A model generated the notes under the pieces. It was not told the DNA's origin. It worked only from the letters and a program-made list of their open reading frames with translations, and searched no databases. A stretch of DNA of 32,986 nucleotides from a virus, in the IMG/VR virus record IMGVR_UViG_3300035701_000165, positions 1 to 32,986 of that record; one strand, given 5' to 3'. Positions 1 through 7,099 of this stretch are shown here, in pieces; position 1 is the stretch's first letter, and each line of letters starts with the position of its first letter. The position numbers and the translations under genes are program-made.

Positions 1-2
1 AC

Positions 3-974
3 GTGACCACAGATACGCCTGCTGCTGGGGCCGTGGCAGTCGGGAACACGGCAGATGAGGGGGCCTCGACGAGCCTGTCGAGGGCCGACCATAAGCACTC
101 TGTAGCAAAAGGCACCCCGGTCGATGTTGGTACCGCCAATGCGGCTGGAGCGGGCACTGACTTTGCCGCTGGGAACCACGTCCACGCCGGTCTTACGCGG
201 GGTGCGGCGGACTTCAACAGCTTCTCGGCCAAGGGAACCCCGGCAGCTTCCGACCTCCTACTGATCGAGGACAGCGCGGCGGCGAACGCCAAGAAGAAGA
301 TCACGGTCAGCAGCCTCGGCATCGCCCCCCTTTCGAGCACGGCCCCGGTCGATGTGACGAAGGCCGCTGCAAACGCCGGTGCCGCCACGGAGTCCGCCAA
401 GCAGGACCACAAGCACGATGTATCCACGGCAGCGGCGGTGGAACTCACGGACGCCACGAACGCAGAGGGGGCGGCAACGTCCCTGGCCCGGTCCAATCAC
501 ACACACGCGCACGGGAACCGGGGAGGCGGGACTCTTCATCCCGCAGCTACGGGAGCCGTCAACGGCTTCATGTCAGCGGCGGACAAGACGAAGTTGGATA
601 CGGTCCTGGCCGGAGCCCGTCCGGTGATCATGGCTTCGATGGGAGACAGTAATGGTCCAGGGGTGAGCGTAGGAAGTCAGACCCCGACGATAGTTCGCTA
701 CGCCATCTACAGAGGGACAGGATCCTGGACTCCCAACTCGTTCAAAGTAGTCGCTCAGTGCTCGAACGCCAACACCGGGTACTGCGACATTTATGACGTG
801 ACCAACGGCAACGTCCTCGCGACGCTTTCGTTCTCGGGAAACACCGTCCAGTTGATCTCGGGTACGACGTTCGCGAACCTCCCTGCGGGGGAGGCGATCA
901 TCGCGTTCCGGTCCTACAGGGGTGCCAGCTCGACAACCGTTAGCATTTTCTTCGCGATCATGGCGAGCAACTAA
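3..974 (+). CDS. Tail fibre C-terminal part with HxH repeats (5' end probably cut by the window)
   Basis: Likely receptor-binding tail or baseplate fibre. The frame is open to the window edge, so the GTG at position 3 need not be the true start. Residues about 7-34, 38-61, 114-139 and 144-168 are four degenerate repeats of a small-residue stretch ending in DHKH, NHVH, DHKH and NHTH. HxH motifs of this type bind metal along the axis of trimeric phage fibres (known for T4 gp12; inferred here). Between them, residues 82-106 follow the common fibre motif with a DLLLIED core, and residues 177-203 carry the GFMSAADKTKLD motif seen just before fibre tip domains. The last ~115 residues are a beta-rich tip with no recognised fold. 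The C-terminal portion is intact and ends in TAATAG. The fibre role is confident; the ligand is unknown. Confidence 0.75.
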   Translation: MTTDTPAAGAVAVGNTADEGASTSLSRADHKHSVAKGTPVDVGTANAAGAGTDFAAGNHVHAGLTRGAADFNSFSAKGTPAASDLLLIEDSAAANAKKKITVSSLGIAPLSSTAPVDVTKAAANAGAATESAKQDHKHDVSTAAAVELTDATNAEGAATSLARSNHTHAHGNRGGGTLHPAATGAVNGFMSAADKTKLDTVLAGARPVIMASMGDSNGPGVSVGSQTPTIVRYAIYRGTGSWTPNSFKVVAQCSNANTGYCDIYDVTNGNVLATLSFSGNTVQLISGTTFANLPAGEAIIAFRSYRGASSTTVSIFFAIMASN

Positions 975-989
975 TAGAGGGGTAGACCG

Positions 990-1799
990 ATGGCCATTCT
1001 CCACAAGTACTACCTTTACTGTGACACCTGCGACTCGGCGAGGTACACGGACTTCAAGCCCGAGGACGAGGGCCTGCCGACGGTCTGCCCCTACAACGCG
1101 GCCCACACAAACATCCGGGATGTCACCATCTTTGCGACGGAGACGACGGACCCCATGCCGGTCCGTATCCAGGACGTGGAAGACCTCGATCCGACTCTCG
1201 CCCGGTCCAAGGTGAAAGGGATCAACTTCGACGCCCCGGCAGGATGGACGAAGCACGGGGTCTCCTTCCCGTATCTGACGAACATCCTCTGCGGCAAGGG
1301 GTACGGCGGGTTCTGCGAGGATGGGGACATCGTCGAGTTCTCCATCGACCCCCAGCAAGTCGGGGCGATGACTGCGCCCGCAGCGCAGGGCGACAAGACC
1401 ATCAACGTCTACCTCCCCGACGAGGCGTGGGCGGCACTCCTGAACGGCATGTGGCTCCAGTTCGACCGGAACCCCGGCGCGGAGCCCACGCCCGACTCCA
1501 CGCATCCCGGCGACGACGAGTACGAGATCGCGGACTTCGACTCCGTGGCCGGGACGATCACCCTGCGGACGGGGCTGGCGACGGCCCTCTCCGGCGGAGA
1601 CGCGGTGTTCATGGTGGTCAAGTACGGGGAGCAGATCGAGATCCAGAACAAGGAGCTGGTGGATGTCGGTGCGGACACCGCAGGCTCCGCGTCCCTCCCC
1701 GCGAACATGATTTTCAACGTGTGGTTCTACAACGCCGGGACGGTGCAGAAGAGGGTGCGGTTCCGCCTCTCCTTCAAGTACGGCCCGGTGGCGCAGTGA
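990..1799 (+). CDS. Hypothetical phage protein with N-terminal zinc-knuckle and beta module
   Basis: Not recognised as a named family. The 269-residue product begins with a possible zinc knuckle: C11 and C14 in YCDTCD, then a CPYNAAH segment near residues 33-39 supplying a third Cys and a His. The rest is beta-rich. Residues about 131-215 (GDKTINV ... GTITLRTGL ... GGDAVF) resemble a module also visible in the connector at 12774 and twice in the sheath at 16382. Codons end almost always in G or C, more so than in many neighbours, which may reflect high expression. It follows the fibre gene by 15 bases with an AGAGGGG-type ribosome site before ATG 990. A minor virion or fibre-associated protein is an inference from position and beta content only. 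Confidence 0.65.
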   Translation: MAILHKYYLYCDTCDSARYTDFKPEDEGLPTVCPYNAAHTNIRDVTIFATETTDPMPVRIQDVEDLDPTLARSKVKGINFDAPAGWTKHGVSFPYLTNILCGKGYGGFCEDGDIVEFSIDPQQVGAMTAPAAQGDKTINVYLPDEAWAALLNGMWLQFDRNPGAEPTPDSTHPGDDEYEIADFDSVAGTITLRTGLATALSGGDAVFMVVKYGEQIEIQNKELVDVGADTAGSASLPANMIFNVWFYNAGTVQKRVRFRLSFKYGPVAQ

Positions 1800-1801
1800 C
1801 G

Positions 1802-1818
1802 GGGCGTAGGTTACGCCC
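1802..1818. repeat. Perfect 7-bp inverted repeat between two genes
   Basis: GGGCGTA, a GGT loop, then TACGCCC form a perfect 7-bp hairpin starting three bases after the stop of the 990 gene. No T-run follows, so it is not a standard intrinsic terminator. It could be a pause, an mRNA-stabilising hairpin or a protein-binding site. No function can be assigned. Confidence 0.4.
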
Positions 1819-1843
1819 GACAACGTCCGAGTGAGAGGACGGC

Positions 1844-2833
1844 ATGAGCAACGTCATGCTGCACGTCCACAACGTCTCCATCGTGGGCGGGGTGACCGGA
1901 TTCATTTGCGACCTGGCGGACGCCTTCCCACAGTTCTTCCACGCCTCTCTGTTCGTGAGGGACCAGGAGACCCGCGACTCCCTCCAGATGCTGAACGACA
2001 AGGGCGTCCGATCCTTCCATGGCCCCCTTCGTCGGGAGGTGGTCCGGGACATCGACCCTGCGGTGGTCATCCTCCACAATATCGGCGGGGAGGACGTTCA
2101 GAAGCCGTGGGGGTGGATCAGGGATTGGCCCACGGTTAGCTGGCACCATAGCGCCGTCAGGCCGACGGTCCAGACCGACCTGCATATCTTCGTTTCCCGG
2201 TATCTGCGTGGCTTATACCAGGGTCTGATAGACAGCGGGTATATCAAGAACTGGCGCGTGATCCCGCCGTGCATCAACGAGGCGAGGTTTGCCGGGGTCG
2301 TCCCGAGCGCGGATCGAGTGATCGGAAAGATTTCCACCCCAGACAAGCGGCAGAAGTACCCGAGGCTCCTGCTCCAGGTCGCCAAGGAACTGGGGTGCAA
2401 GCTGATGATCCCCGGAGGAAGCCGGTTCTACGGGTCGGATCCTGACCTGATCTCCGTGGCCCCCGCGTGGTTCGGGGTGCCCGGATTCCTGTCGCGCATG
2501 AGGGTCTTCCTCTACATGAACGAGCCCGGATTCGGACCGGAGACGTGGTGCCGGTCGGTGACGGAGGCCCTGGCGGCTGGCCTGCCGGTGGTAGCGGAGA
2601 ACCGGGGGGGCATTGCGGAGCAGATCCAGGACGGCGTCAACGGCTTCCTGGTGGACCCGTCGGACTACTACCTGATGAAGGCTCGGGCGGAGCAGTTGCT
2701 CCTGGACGGGCAGTTGGCGGCCCGCTTCGGCAGTGCCGGTCGGGCATGGGTGAAGGCCAACGCCGGGCTCCATGTGCTCCGGGAGAGGCTGTCGGACCAC
2801 CTTTTGGGTGCCTTGGTGGGAGCCCCCGCATGA
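1844..2833 (+). CDS. Glycosyltransferase, GT4-like (GT-B fold)
   Basis: Probable sugar transferase using a nucleotide-activated donor. The 329-residue product has a glycine-containing N-terminal segment (HNVSIVGGVTGF, residues ~8-19) and the C-terminal donor-site signature of GT-B group 1 enzymes: EPGFGPETWCRSVTEALAAG then LPVVAENRGGIAEQIQDG and NGFLVDP (residues ~226-272). The FGP-E-x7-EALA-G-PVVA-GG-E pattern is the E-x7-E region that binds the sugar nucleotide. It is shorter than typical 370-400 residue enzymes, mainly in the N-terminal acceptor domain. It starts at ATG 1844 behind GAGAGGAC. It overlaps the methyltransferase by four bases, so the two are translationally coupled. The target could be virion protein, host surface polysaccharide or a fibre; the sequence does not say which. 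Confidence 0.82.
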   Translation: MSNVMLHVHNVSIVGGVTGFICDLADAFPQFFHASLFVRDQETRDSLQMLNDKGVRSFHGPLRREVVRDIDPAVVILHNIGGEDVQKPWGWIRDWPTVSWHHSAVRPTVQTDLHIFVSRYLRGLYQGLIDSGYIKNWRVIPPCINEARFAGVVPSADRVIGKISTPDKRQKYPRLLLQVAKELGCKLMIPGGSRFYGSDPDLISVAPAWFGVPGFLSRMRVFLYMNEPGFGPETWCRSVTEALAAGLPVVAENRGGIAEQIQDGVNGFLVDPSDYYLMKARAEQLLLDGQLAARFGSAGRAWVKANAGLHVLRERLSDHLLGALVGAPA

Positions 2834-3417
2834 TGCCGAGCCCGGTCAAGATGCTGATGGGGGACGCGCACAGGAGGAGGATCGCGGAGAGCGTCCCTCC
2901 CGGAGGGAGGTACCTGGAGTGGGGATGCGGGGGGACGACGATCTGGCTCGATGGGAACCTCCCCCTCGACGCCACCATGATCTCGATCGAGCACCACGTC
3001 GGCTGGGCCAACGCGGTCATCCCACATCTGTCTGGAAGGTGCAGTCTGGTGGTGAAGCCCGGCGAGGCGGGTAGGAACGCCACGATCCTCGAGGAGGACC
3101 CCCGCCTTCTGGGGGAGTACATTCATGCGGCGGACGGGCTGGGAAAATTCGACGTGATCCTGATCGACGGGGTGGCCCGGACGCAGTGCGGGATCCAGGC
3201 GGAGGGTCTCCTGAAGGACACGGGAACGATATTCCTGCACGACGCGCAGCGGTGGTGGTACGACGGCATGAAGGCCCTGTACCGTGGCGTGGATGTTCTG
3301 CCATCTTGCCTGGACTACCCAGGTCCGACGCTTTGGTGTGGAGTTCTGAAGTCCAATCACGCGGTCGGTCCTCTGGGGTGCCCCGTAGGTGAGGTCGGGA
3401 CGGTGGGACCGAGGTAG
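2830..3417 (+). CDS. Small class I SAM-dependent methyltransferase-like protein
   Basis: The 195-residue product has a compact Rossmann methyltransferase pattern. Motif I is YLEWGCGGTT (residues ~29-38), ISIEHH (~55-60) fits the acidic end of beta-2, and FDVILIDG (~108-115) fits motif IV, followed by a GTIFLHDAQRWW segment at ~137-148. It has no obvious substrate domain. The start is ATG 2830, with a second ATG at 2833, overlapping the stop of the glycosyltransferase. This four-base overlap and the DUF115/GT42-like gene just downstream suggest a glycan-modifying cassette. The acceptor is unknown. Some proteins with this fold in glycan clusters are not methyltransferases, so the activity is inferred. 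Confidence 0.7.
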   Translation: MMPSPVKMLMGDAHRRRIAESVPPGGRYLEWGCGGTTIWLDGNLPLDATMISIEHHVGWANAVIPHLSGRCSLVVKPGEAGRNATILEEDPRLLGEYIHAADGLGKFDVILIDGVARTQCGIQAEGLLKDTGTIFLHDAQRWWYDGMKALYRGVDVLPSCLDYPGPTLWCGVLKSNHAVGPLGCPVGEVGTVGPR

Positions 3418-3425
3418 GGGGAGTC

Positions 3426-4190
3426 ATGTTCTATCGGTTCGGGAAGAACGACGTTCGGCTGGCGATTGACATGGACGACCTGTTCCTGGGCGAGGAGTGC
3501 GTGATCGCCGGGGGAGCTCCTTCGCTTCGAGAGTTCGCAGATCACGCAAACGGTTTGCGGATACCCGTTCTTGCGATCAACAACTCGGCTACGGTCATCC
3601 ATTCAACTATGTGGGTTGGTGGGGACAAGCCCGTGTGCTACGATCCCAGCATCCTGGTCGACCCCACGGTCATGAAGTTCGGTATCATCAGCAGGCGGAG
3701 GTTCGATGTTCTCGGACGCCCCTGGCAGGAGTGTCCCAACACGTTCTTCTTCGGGACCAAGGAAGGGTTCAACGCGACCAACCTCCTGAATAGGGACCGG
3801 GACTTGGTGTGGTGGAAGAACACCTTCTTTATCGCTCTCCAGCTTGCGTACCGCCTGGGGTTCAGGACGGTGTACTTGGCCGGGTGCGGGTTCAAGATTT
3901 CCAAGGAGGCGCAGTACGCCTGGGAGACGAATCTGGACGACGGCGAGGTGGGTCAGAATAGGCGGCTGTACGATGACTCCGTCCGGCAGTTGAGGGGCCT
4001 CCTGCCCCACTTCGAGGAGAGGGGTTTCAAGGTGATCAGCGCAACACCAGACTCCCCCGCGAACGAGTTCCTCCCGTACGAGGCCGCCGACGTCGTACTG
4101 AAGATGTTTGAGACGCGGTGTCCGAAGGTCGATACCAGGGTTCTCCCCCATAGCTCCAAGGTGACGGATGCGAAGGCAGGGCCGGGATAA
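3426..4190 (+). CDS. DUF115 / GT42-like Rossmann protein, possible glycosyltransferase
   Basis: The 254-residue product starts with a nucleotide-binding-type turn VIAGGAPSL (residues ~24-32), then a VLAINNS strand, and later GFRTVYLAGCGFKISKEAQYAW (residues ~142-163). The last part (GFKVISATPDSPANEFLPY) matches the closing pattern of the same group. This order of motifs is shared by DUF115/MptE-like proteins and CstII-type GT42 sialyltransferases; I cannot separate the two by eye. It starts at ATG 3426, preceded by a GGGGGAG ribosome site. It lies eight bases after the methyltransferase and completes a three-gene glycan-type cassette. A CGCAAACGGTTTGCG palindrome lies inside it at 3545-3559. 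An alternative is a non-catalytic sugar-nucleotide-binding protein. Confidence 0.65.
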   Translation: MFYRFGKNDVRLAIDMDDLFLGEECVIAGGAPSLREFADHANGLRIPVLAINNSATVIHSTMWVGGDKPVCYDPSILVDPTVMKFGIISRRRFDVLGRPWQECPNTFFFGTKEGFNATNLLNRDRDLVWWKNTFFIALQLAYRLGFRTVYLAGCGFKISKEAQYAWETNLDDGEVGQNRRLYDDSVRQLRGLLPHFEERGFKVISATPDSPANEFLPYEAADVVLKMFETRCPKVDTRVLPHSSKVTDAKAGPG

Positions 4191-4191
4191 C

Positions 4192-4219
4192 TTGTTACCT
4201 TTTTGATCCTTGGTAGAAT
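4192..4219 (+). promoter_or_regulatory. Candidate sigma70-type promoter with extended -10
   Basis: TTGTTA (4192-4197) is followed after 16 bases by TAGAAT (4214-4219), with TG one base before the -10 giving an extended -10 (TGGTAGAAT). The stretch is locally AT-rich in an otherwise GC-rich window and sits just after the stop of the 3426 gene. Transcription would begin about 4226, leaving a very short leader before GGAGG (4232-4236). A weak TAAC-TT-GTTA hairpin followed by CCTTTTT overlaps the region and might be a poor terminator for the upstream cassette. Sequence match only. Confidence 0.45.
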
Positions 4220-4241
4220 GATAAAAGATTCGGAGGGCGAG

Positions 4242-4562
4242 ATGGCAGCGAGAGAGATGCGGTTGACGAGGGAGGAAATTCTGGGGGAGCTCCAACGCAT
4301 CCACCGCCTCTTCGACGCATGGGTGGAGATGGAAAGCAATGGGTCAGGAAGACATTCTGAAGCAGATTTTGGAGGCTTTGAGGCGTCTGGAGCGGGGGCT
4401 CCCCCAGGACGATCCTCAACCCCGATCTGTTTCTTCACGACCGGCGGACCCCCGGGCAACGGAGCAGTTCCCGAAAATCGAGCTGGCGATCAAGGCGGAG
4501 ATCGAAAGGCATACCGAGAAGTGCGCCCTCGCCATGAAGGAAAAAATGGGGGCGCAGATTGA
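4242..4562 (+). CDS. Small ORF with strong ribosome site, overlapped by the next gene
   Basis: ATG 4242 stands five bases after a perfect GGAGG, directly downstream of a candidate promoter. The first ~32 residues (MAAREMRLTREEILGELQR then IHRLFDAWVEME) look like a genuine charged helix. After about base 4340 the frame becomes Gly/Pro-rich with poor codon usage, because it runs out of frame through the clearly coding gene at 4339. Either a short protein with an overprinted tail is made, or the N-terminus belongs to the 4339 gene through a frameshift or assembly error, or the ORF is spurious past its start. Function unknown. Confidence 0.4.
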   Translation: MAAREMRLTREEILGELQRIHRLFDAWVEMESNGSGRHSEADFGGFEASGAGAPPGRSSTPICFFTTGGPPGNGAVPENRAGDQGGDRKAYREVRPRHEGKNGGAD

Positions 4563-4911
4563 CCCCCTGTCTACGCGGGTCAAGACGCTCGAAGAGAAGT
4601 TGAGCGAGGCGAAGAAGGACTTGGGCGGGCGGATCAACGGGGCGCGGGAAGATGCCGCCAAGACGGCCACTGGGACGGTGGTGTCTGTGGATGACAAGAT
4701 CCGGGGCATCATGGAGATCTTGAAGGGGCTTCCGAACGTGCCGGGCCTGGAGGAGATGGTCCGGGATCTGGGGCAGTGGGTGGAGGAGGAGGAGCAACGC
4801 AGGGCCAATGCGGCGGAGCGGTCAAGATTCAGTATCACCACGGTTCTGGCGGCCATCGGGATATTTGCGGCCATAGCCCTCGGGGTGTTGAATCTCGTTA
4901 TCGGAAAGTAG
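4339..4911 (+). CDS. Coiled-coil protein with C-terminal membrane anchor
   Basis: The 190-residue product is not assignable to a characterised protein. Residues ~1-20 are an amphipathic helix, ~20-40 are Pro-rich, and ~45-160 form long charged helices typical of coiled coils (TRVKTLEEKLSEAKKDL). Residues ~166-188 are one hydrophobic span (TTVLAAIGIFAAIALGVLNL) ending in IGK. The layout of helix plus tail anchor recalls XhlA-like phage membrane proteins, but it is over twice their usual length, so that link is weak. ATG 4339 has GGAG ten bases upstream. The next gene starts eight bases after its stop, so it is co-transcribed with the DUF2589 pair and may anchor that group at the membrane (inference). 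Confidence 0.68.
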   Translation: MGQEDILKQILEALRRLERGLPQDDPQPRSVSSRPADPRATEQFPKIELAIKAEIERHTEKCALAMKEKMGAQIDPLSTRVKTLEEKLSEAKKDLGGRINGAREDAAKTATGTVVSVDDKIRGIMEILKGLPNVPGLEEMVRDLGQWVEEEEQRRANAAERSRFSITTVLAAIGIFAAIALGVLNLVIGK

Positions 4912-4918
4912 GTGAAAC

Positions 4919-5545
4919 GTGGCTGGAGTAGACCCCGCTTTTGTCGGCAGCGTTTTCAACGCCCTTCCGTTGGATCGCATGATCACCATCCCCCTGATGG
5001 CGATGGTCCAGGCCCAGGTCCAGGCGAGCAAAGCCTACGTGGACTTCCTCCTGGCCGTCTGCATCAAGGACGGGAAGGCCGTCGCGGTCCAGTTCGACTA
5101 CGACGAGACCCTGACCGACTCCGAGGGGAAGATCACGGGGGCGATGAAGCGGACGATCCGGGTGCCCCTCATGGCTGCGGTGGTTCACCCCTGCATCTGC
5201 ATCGAGGAGGGGACCATCGACTTTGAGCTGACGGTCTCCCAGGCGGAGGAGGAGAAGTCCGCGACGGCTGGAGAGGCGACCCTCGAAGCCACGGTGGGGT
5301 GGGGGCCGTTTAAGGTCAGTGTCCACGGGTCGCTCTCCCACAAGAGCGAGCAGACCCGGAAGACCGACACACGGGCGAAGTACACCATCCACATCACGGC
5401 CAAGCGCCAGCCCGCGCCCGAGGGTCTTCAGCGGATCATCGACCACCTGGTGGATGCAGCGACGAAGCCGGGGACCATGCCCGCGAACGTCGAGCCCCAG
5501 AAACCCGAGACCCTCGTGAACGAGGTTCCTCCTCCGAAGCCGTAG
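4919..5545 (+). CDS. DUF2589-like protein A
   Basis: The 208-residue product begins with the pattern typical of DUF2589 as I know it: LPLDRMITIPLMAMVQAQVQAS then a helix leading to YVDFLL (residues ~16-45). The middle is beta-rich with TIRVPLMAAVVHPCICIEE (~80-98), and a segment ending in APEGLQRIIDHLVDA (~165-179) precedes a Pro-rich tail. No catalytic motif or signal peptide is seen. The family has no established function that I can cite. The start is GTG 4919, supported by AGGTGA just upstream. It is followed after ten bases by a paralogue (5556) sharing the RVPLM/KVPLI strand and the APEG-RLIEQ helix, so the pair arose by duplication and may form a hetero-oligomer. Its place in a phage structural region is unexplained. 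Confidence 0.7.
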   Translation: MAGVDPAFVGSVFNALPLDRMITIPLMAMVQAQVQASKAYVDFLLAVCIKDGKAVAVQFDYDETLTDSEGKITGAMKRTIRVPLMAAVVHPCICIEEGTIDFELTVSQAEEEKSATAGEATLEATVGWGPFKVSVHGSLSHKSEQTRKTDTRAKYTIHITAKRQPAPEGLQRIIDHLVDAATKPGTMPANVEPQKPETLVNEVPPPKP

Positions 5546-5555
5546 AAGGTGATCC

Positions 5556-6080
5556 TTGGGCTGGTTGAAGGAATGGTGGGAGGGGAAGCCGGTCAGCAAG
5601 CACAACCTGACCGACATTACCCGAGGGATGCAACATGCCGCCTCGACCACGACGGCGATGTTGGGCCAGCAATTCATCCTCCTCATCAACCAGTATTTCG
5701 ACAAGGATAAGGACGGAACCCTCCGGGCCAAGATGGTTCAGGTCGAATTGAGCCCGAGCCACTTCGTGAAGGTGCCGCTGATTTCACTCGTCCAGCCCAG
5801 CGCCATCGTTCTCAAGAAACTGCGGATTCGGATGTCGGTTAGGATCGAGGAGGCTGAGATCAAGGACGCCCAGCGGGACATCATGGGCAACTCCGAGGCG
5901 ACCCGCCTCTCGTTCAAGGTGAGCATGTCCCCCAGGACGAGCATCCTTGGTCGTCGTTCGGATGTCACGGACGTTGAGATGGTCTTCGAGGGGACGGACG
6001 CACCCGAAGGAATCATGCGGCTGATCGAGCAGCACACGAATCTGATCGAGCCGTTGAAGAAGGATGGAGGGAGTCAGTGA
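5556..6080 (+). CDS. DUF2589-like protein B, paralogue of the preceding gene
   Basis: The 174-residue product aligns by eye with its neighbour. An N-terminal helix (TRGMQHAASTTTAMLGQQFI, residues ~22-41) leads to FVKVPLISLVQPSAIVLKK (~70-88). Then come beta strands with RIRMSVRIEEAEIKD and a final DAPEGIMRLIEQHTN (~149-163). The matching parts of the upstream paralogue are TIRVPLMAAVVHPCICIEE and APEGLQRIIDHLVD. It lacks the long Pro-rich C-terminus. The TTG start at 5556 follows AAGGTGATCC; TTG starts are used elsewhere in the window (25696). It overlaps the next gene by four bases (GTGA), so it is coupled to the C92-like protein. Function unknown. Confidence 0.68.
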   Translation: MGWLKEWWEGKPVSKHNLTDITRGMQHAASTTTAMLGQQFILLINQYFDKDKDGTLRAKMVQVELSPSHFVKVPLISLVQPSAIVLKKLRIRMSVRIEEAEIKDAQRDIMGNSEATRLSFKVSMSPRTSILGRRSDVTDVEMVFEGTDAPEGIMRLIEQHTNLIEPLKKDGGSQ

Positions 6081-6694
6081 AAATTCGACTCGTGTTCGCC
6101 AGGACGAATTCTATCATCTCCAGGGCGATTTGCTGGTTCAGCCAGCGGAAGAGTGAGCCCGAACGGAGATGCTCCCACGTCATGGTGAAGTTCCAGCCGG
6201 GCGGGGTCTACGAAGGGGATTGGGCCTGCTTCGAGGCCATGGAACGCGGGGTGTGGGCGAGCCCCTACGACGTGGCCCTGGGGAAGCAGACCGTTGTGGC
6301 GGAGTTCGAGGCCATCGTTTCCGACGAGGCGGCCTACAAGACCATGAGGGTTGCCCTCAACCGCTACCTCTCCTGGTACTACGACTTCTACGGGATCGGC
6401 CTGTGGGCCATCTGGATCTTGGCGAAGCGGTGGTTCTGGACGCCCCTCCATTGGCTGGGAGTCACCTTCCGGCCCGGCAAGGCCCACAAGGCGCTGTTCT
6501 GCTCGGGGTTGGCTCTCCAGGTGGTCAAACTCATGGAGCAGATGGATCCCTTCGCGGACCTCGGGATGAAAGACCTGACGGCCCGAACGTCCACTCCGCA
6601 GAATGAGATCGACATCTGCTTTGATCGCCCGCAGGGGTGGAAGAAGATCGAGGCGGAGGCGCGGCCCCATGACGCCCTTTCGGCCAAACCTTGA
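6077..6694 (+). CDS. Permuted NlpC/P60 (YiiX/C92-like) papain-fold protein
   Basis: The 205-residue product shows the order of active-site residues expected of circularly permuted NlpC/P60 proteins: an N-terminal His (H34 in CSHVMVKF), an acidic residue in the following strand (E53 in CFEAMERGV), and a later nucleophile Cys at a helix start (C142 in KALFCSGLALQ). A hydrophobic aromatic stretch at ~98-128 could contact a membrane or lie buried. It could cleave peptide or isopeptide bonds in peptidoglycan, or act on lipid acyl groups as some relatives do; sequence alone does not decide. GTG 6077 is preceded by GGAGGGAG and overlaps the DUF2589-B stop, so it belongs to that group. No signal peptide is obvious. 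Confidence 0.6.
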   Translation: MKIRLVFARTNSIISRAICWFSQRKSEPERRCSHVMVKFQPGGVYEGDWACFEAMERGVWASPYDVALGKQTVVAEFEAIVSDEAAYKTMRVALNRYLSWYYDFYGIGLWAIWILAKRWFWTPLHWLGVTFRPGKAHKALFCSGLALQVVKLMEQMDPFADLGMKDLTARTSTPQNEIDICFDRPQGWKKIEAEARPHDALSAKP

Positions 6695-6719
6695 CGTAAA
6701 CGCTGCAGGGGGATACGTT
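6691..6719 (+). promoter_or_regulatory. Weak candidate promoter ahead of the 6745 gene
   Basis: TTGACG (6691-6696) overlaps the end of the C92-like gene. At 17 bases spacing lies TACGTT (6714-6719), a poor -10. The better-looking TAGGAT (6719-6724) would be 22 bases away, too far for sigma70. The -35 and TAGGAT elements resemble those of the 12337 promoter, where the spacing is 17. Low confidence. Confidence 0.25.
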
Positions 6720-6744
6720 AGGATTGTCTTTTGGGGAGTCAACG

Positions 6745-7098
6745 ATGGGAGCTTCCGAAGGCACCTACCAGCCGGAACGCGGCTTCATGAGCGGGGCGGG
6801 GGATTTCAGCCTTGTGGCGGGGGCGCGGTATCACCCCTTCCGACTCGCCACGATCCTGTGGGAGCGCAAGAATGTCACCCCGGTAGACATCTTCGTCGAG
6901 GTGCTCGACGGCGACAAGGTCTACGGGGTCGACCAGGTGCTCGGCTGCACCTGCAAGCTCTACGCATGGCCGAATTCTGCGAGTCCATTCCACATCTACC
7001 TCGTTCCGGGCATGCAGGTCAGGTTCCGAGTGACCGGAGCCGTGGCCGGAGAGGTGCAATCCGCTGTCATTGTGTGGGCAGAGTTGGGGGCGGTGTAG
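6745..7098 (+). CDS. Small beta-rich hypothetical protein upstream of portal
   Basis: The 117-residue product is unrecognised. It is rich in alternating hydrophobic strands (SLVAGARYHPFRLATILW, HIYLVPGMQVRFRVTGAV, SAVIVWAELGAV), suggesting a beta-sandwich. Three Cys-poor strands flank a CTCKLYAWP segment around residue 71. I chose ATG 6745 because GGGGAG lies six bases upstream; the frame also has a TTG at 6724. It ends one base before the portal start. Its place just before the portal would fit a small capsid decoration or accessory protein, but nothing in the sequence proves that. Confidence 0.6.
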   Translation: MGASEGTYQPERGFMSGAGDFSLVAGARYHPFRLATILWERKNVTPVDIFVEVLDGDKVYGVDQVLGCTCKLYAWPNSASPFHIYLVPGMQVRFRVTGAVAGEVQSAVIVWAELGAV

Positions 7099-7099
7099 T

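Noticed and set aside
573-1823. A 416-codon minus-strand frame opposite the 990 gene and fibre end
   Set aside because: Biased composition typical of an antisense frame in GC-rich DNA; the + strand genes here have good ribosome sites and recognisable motifs.
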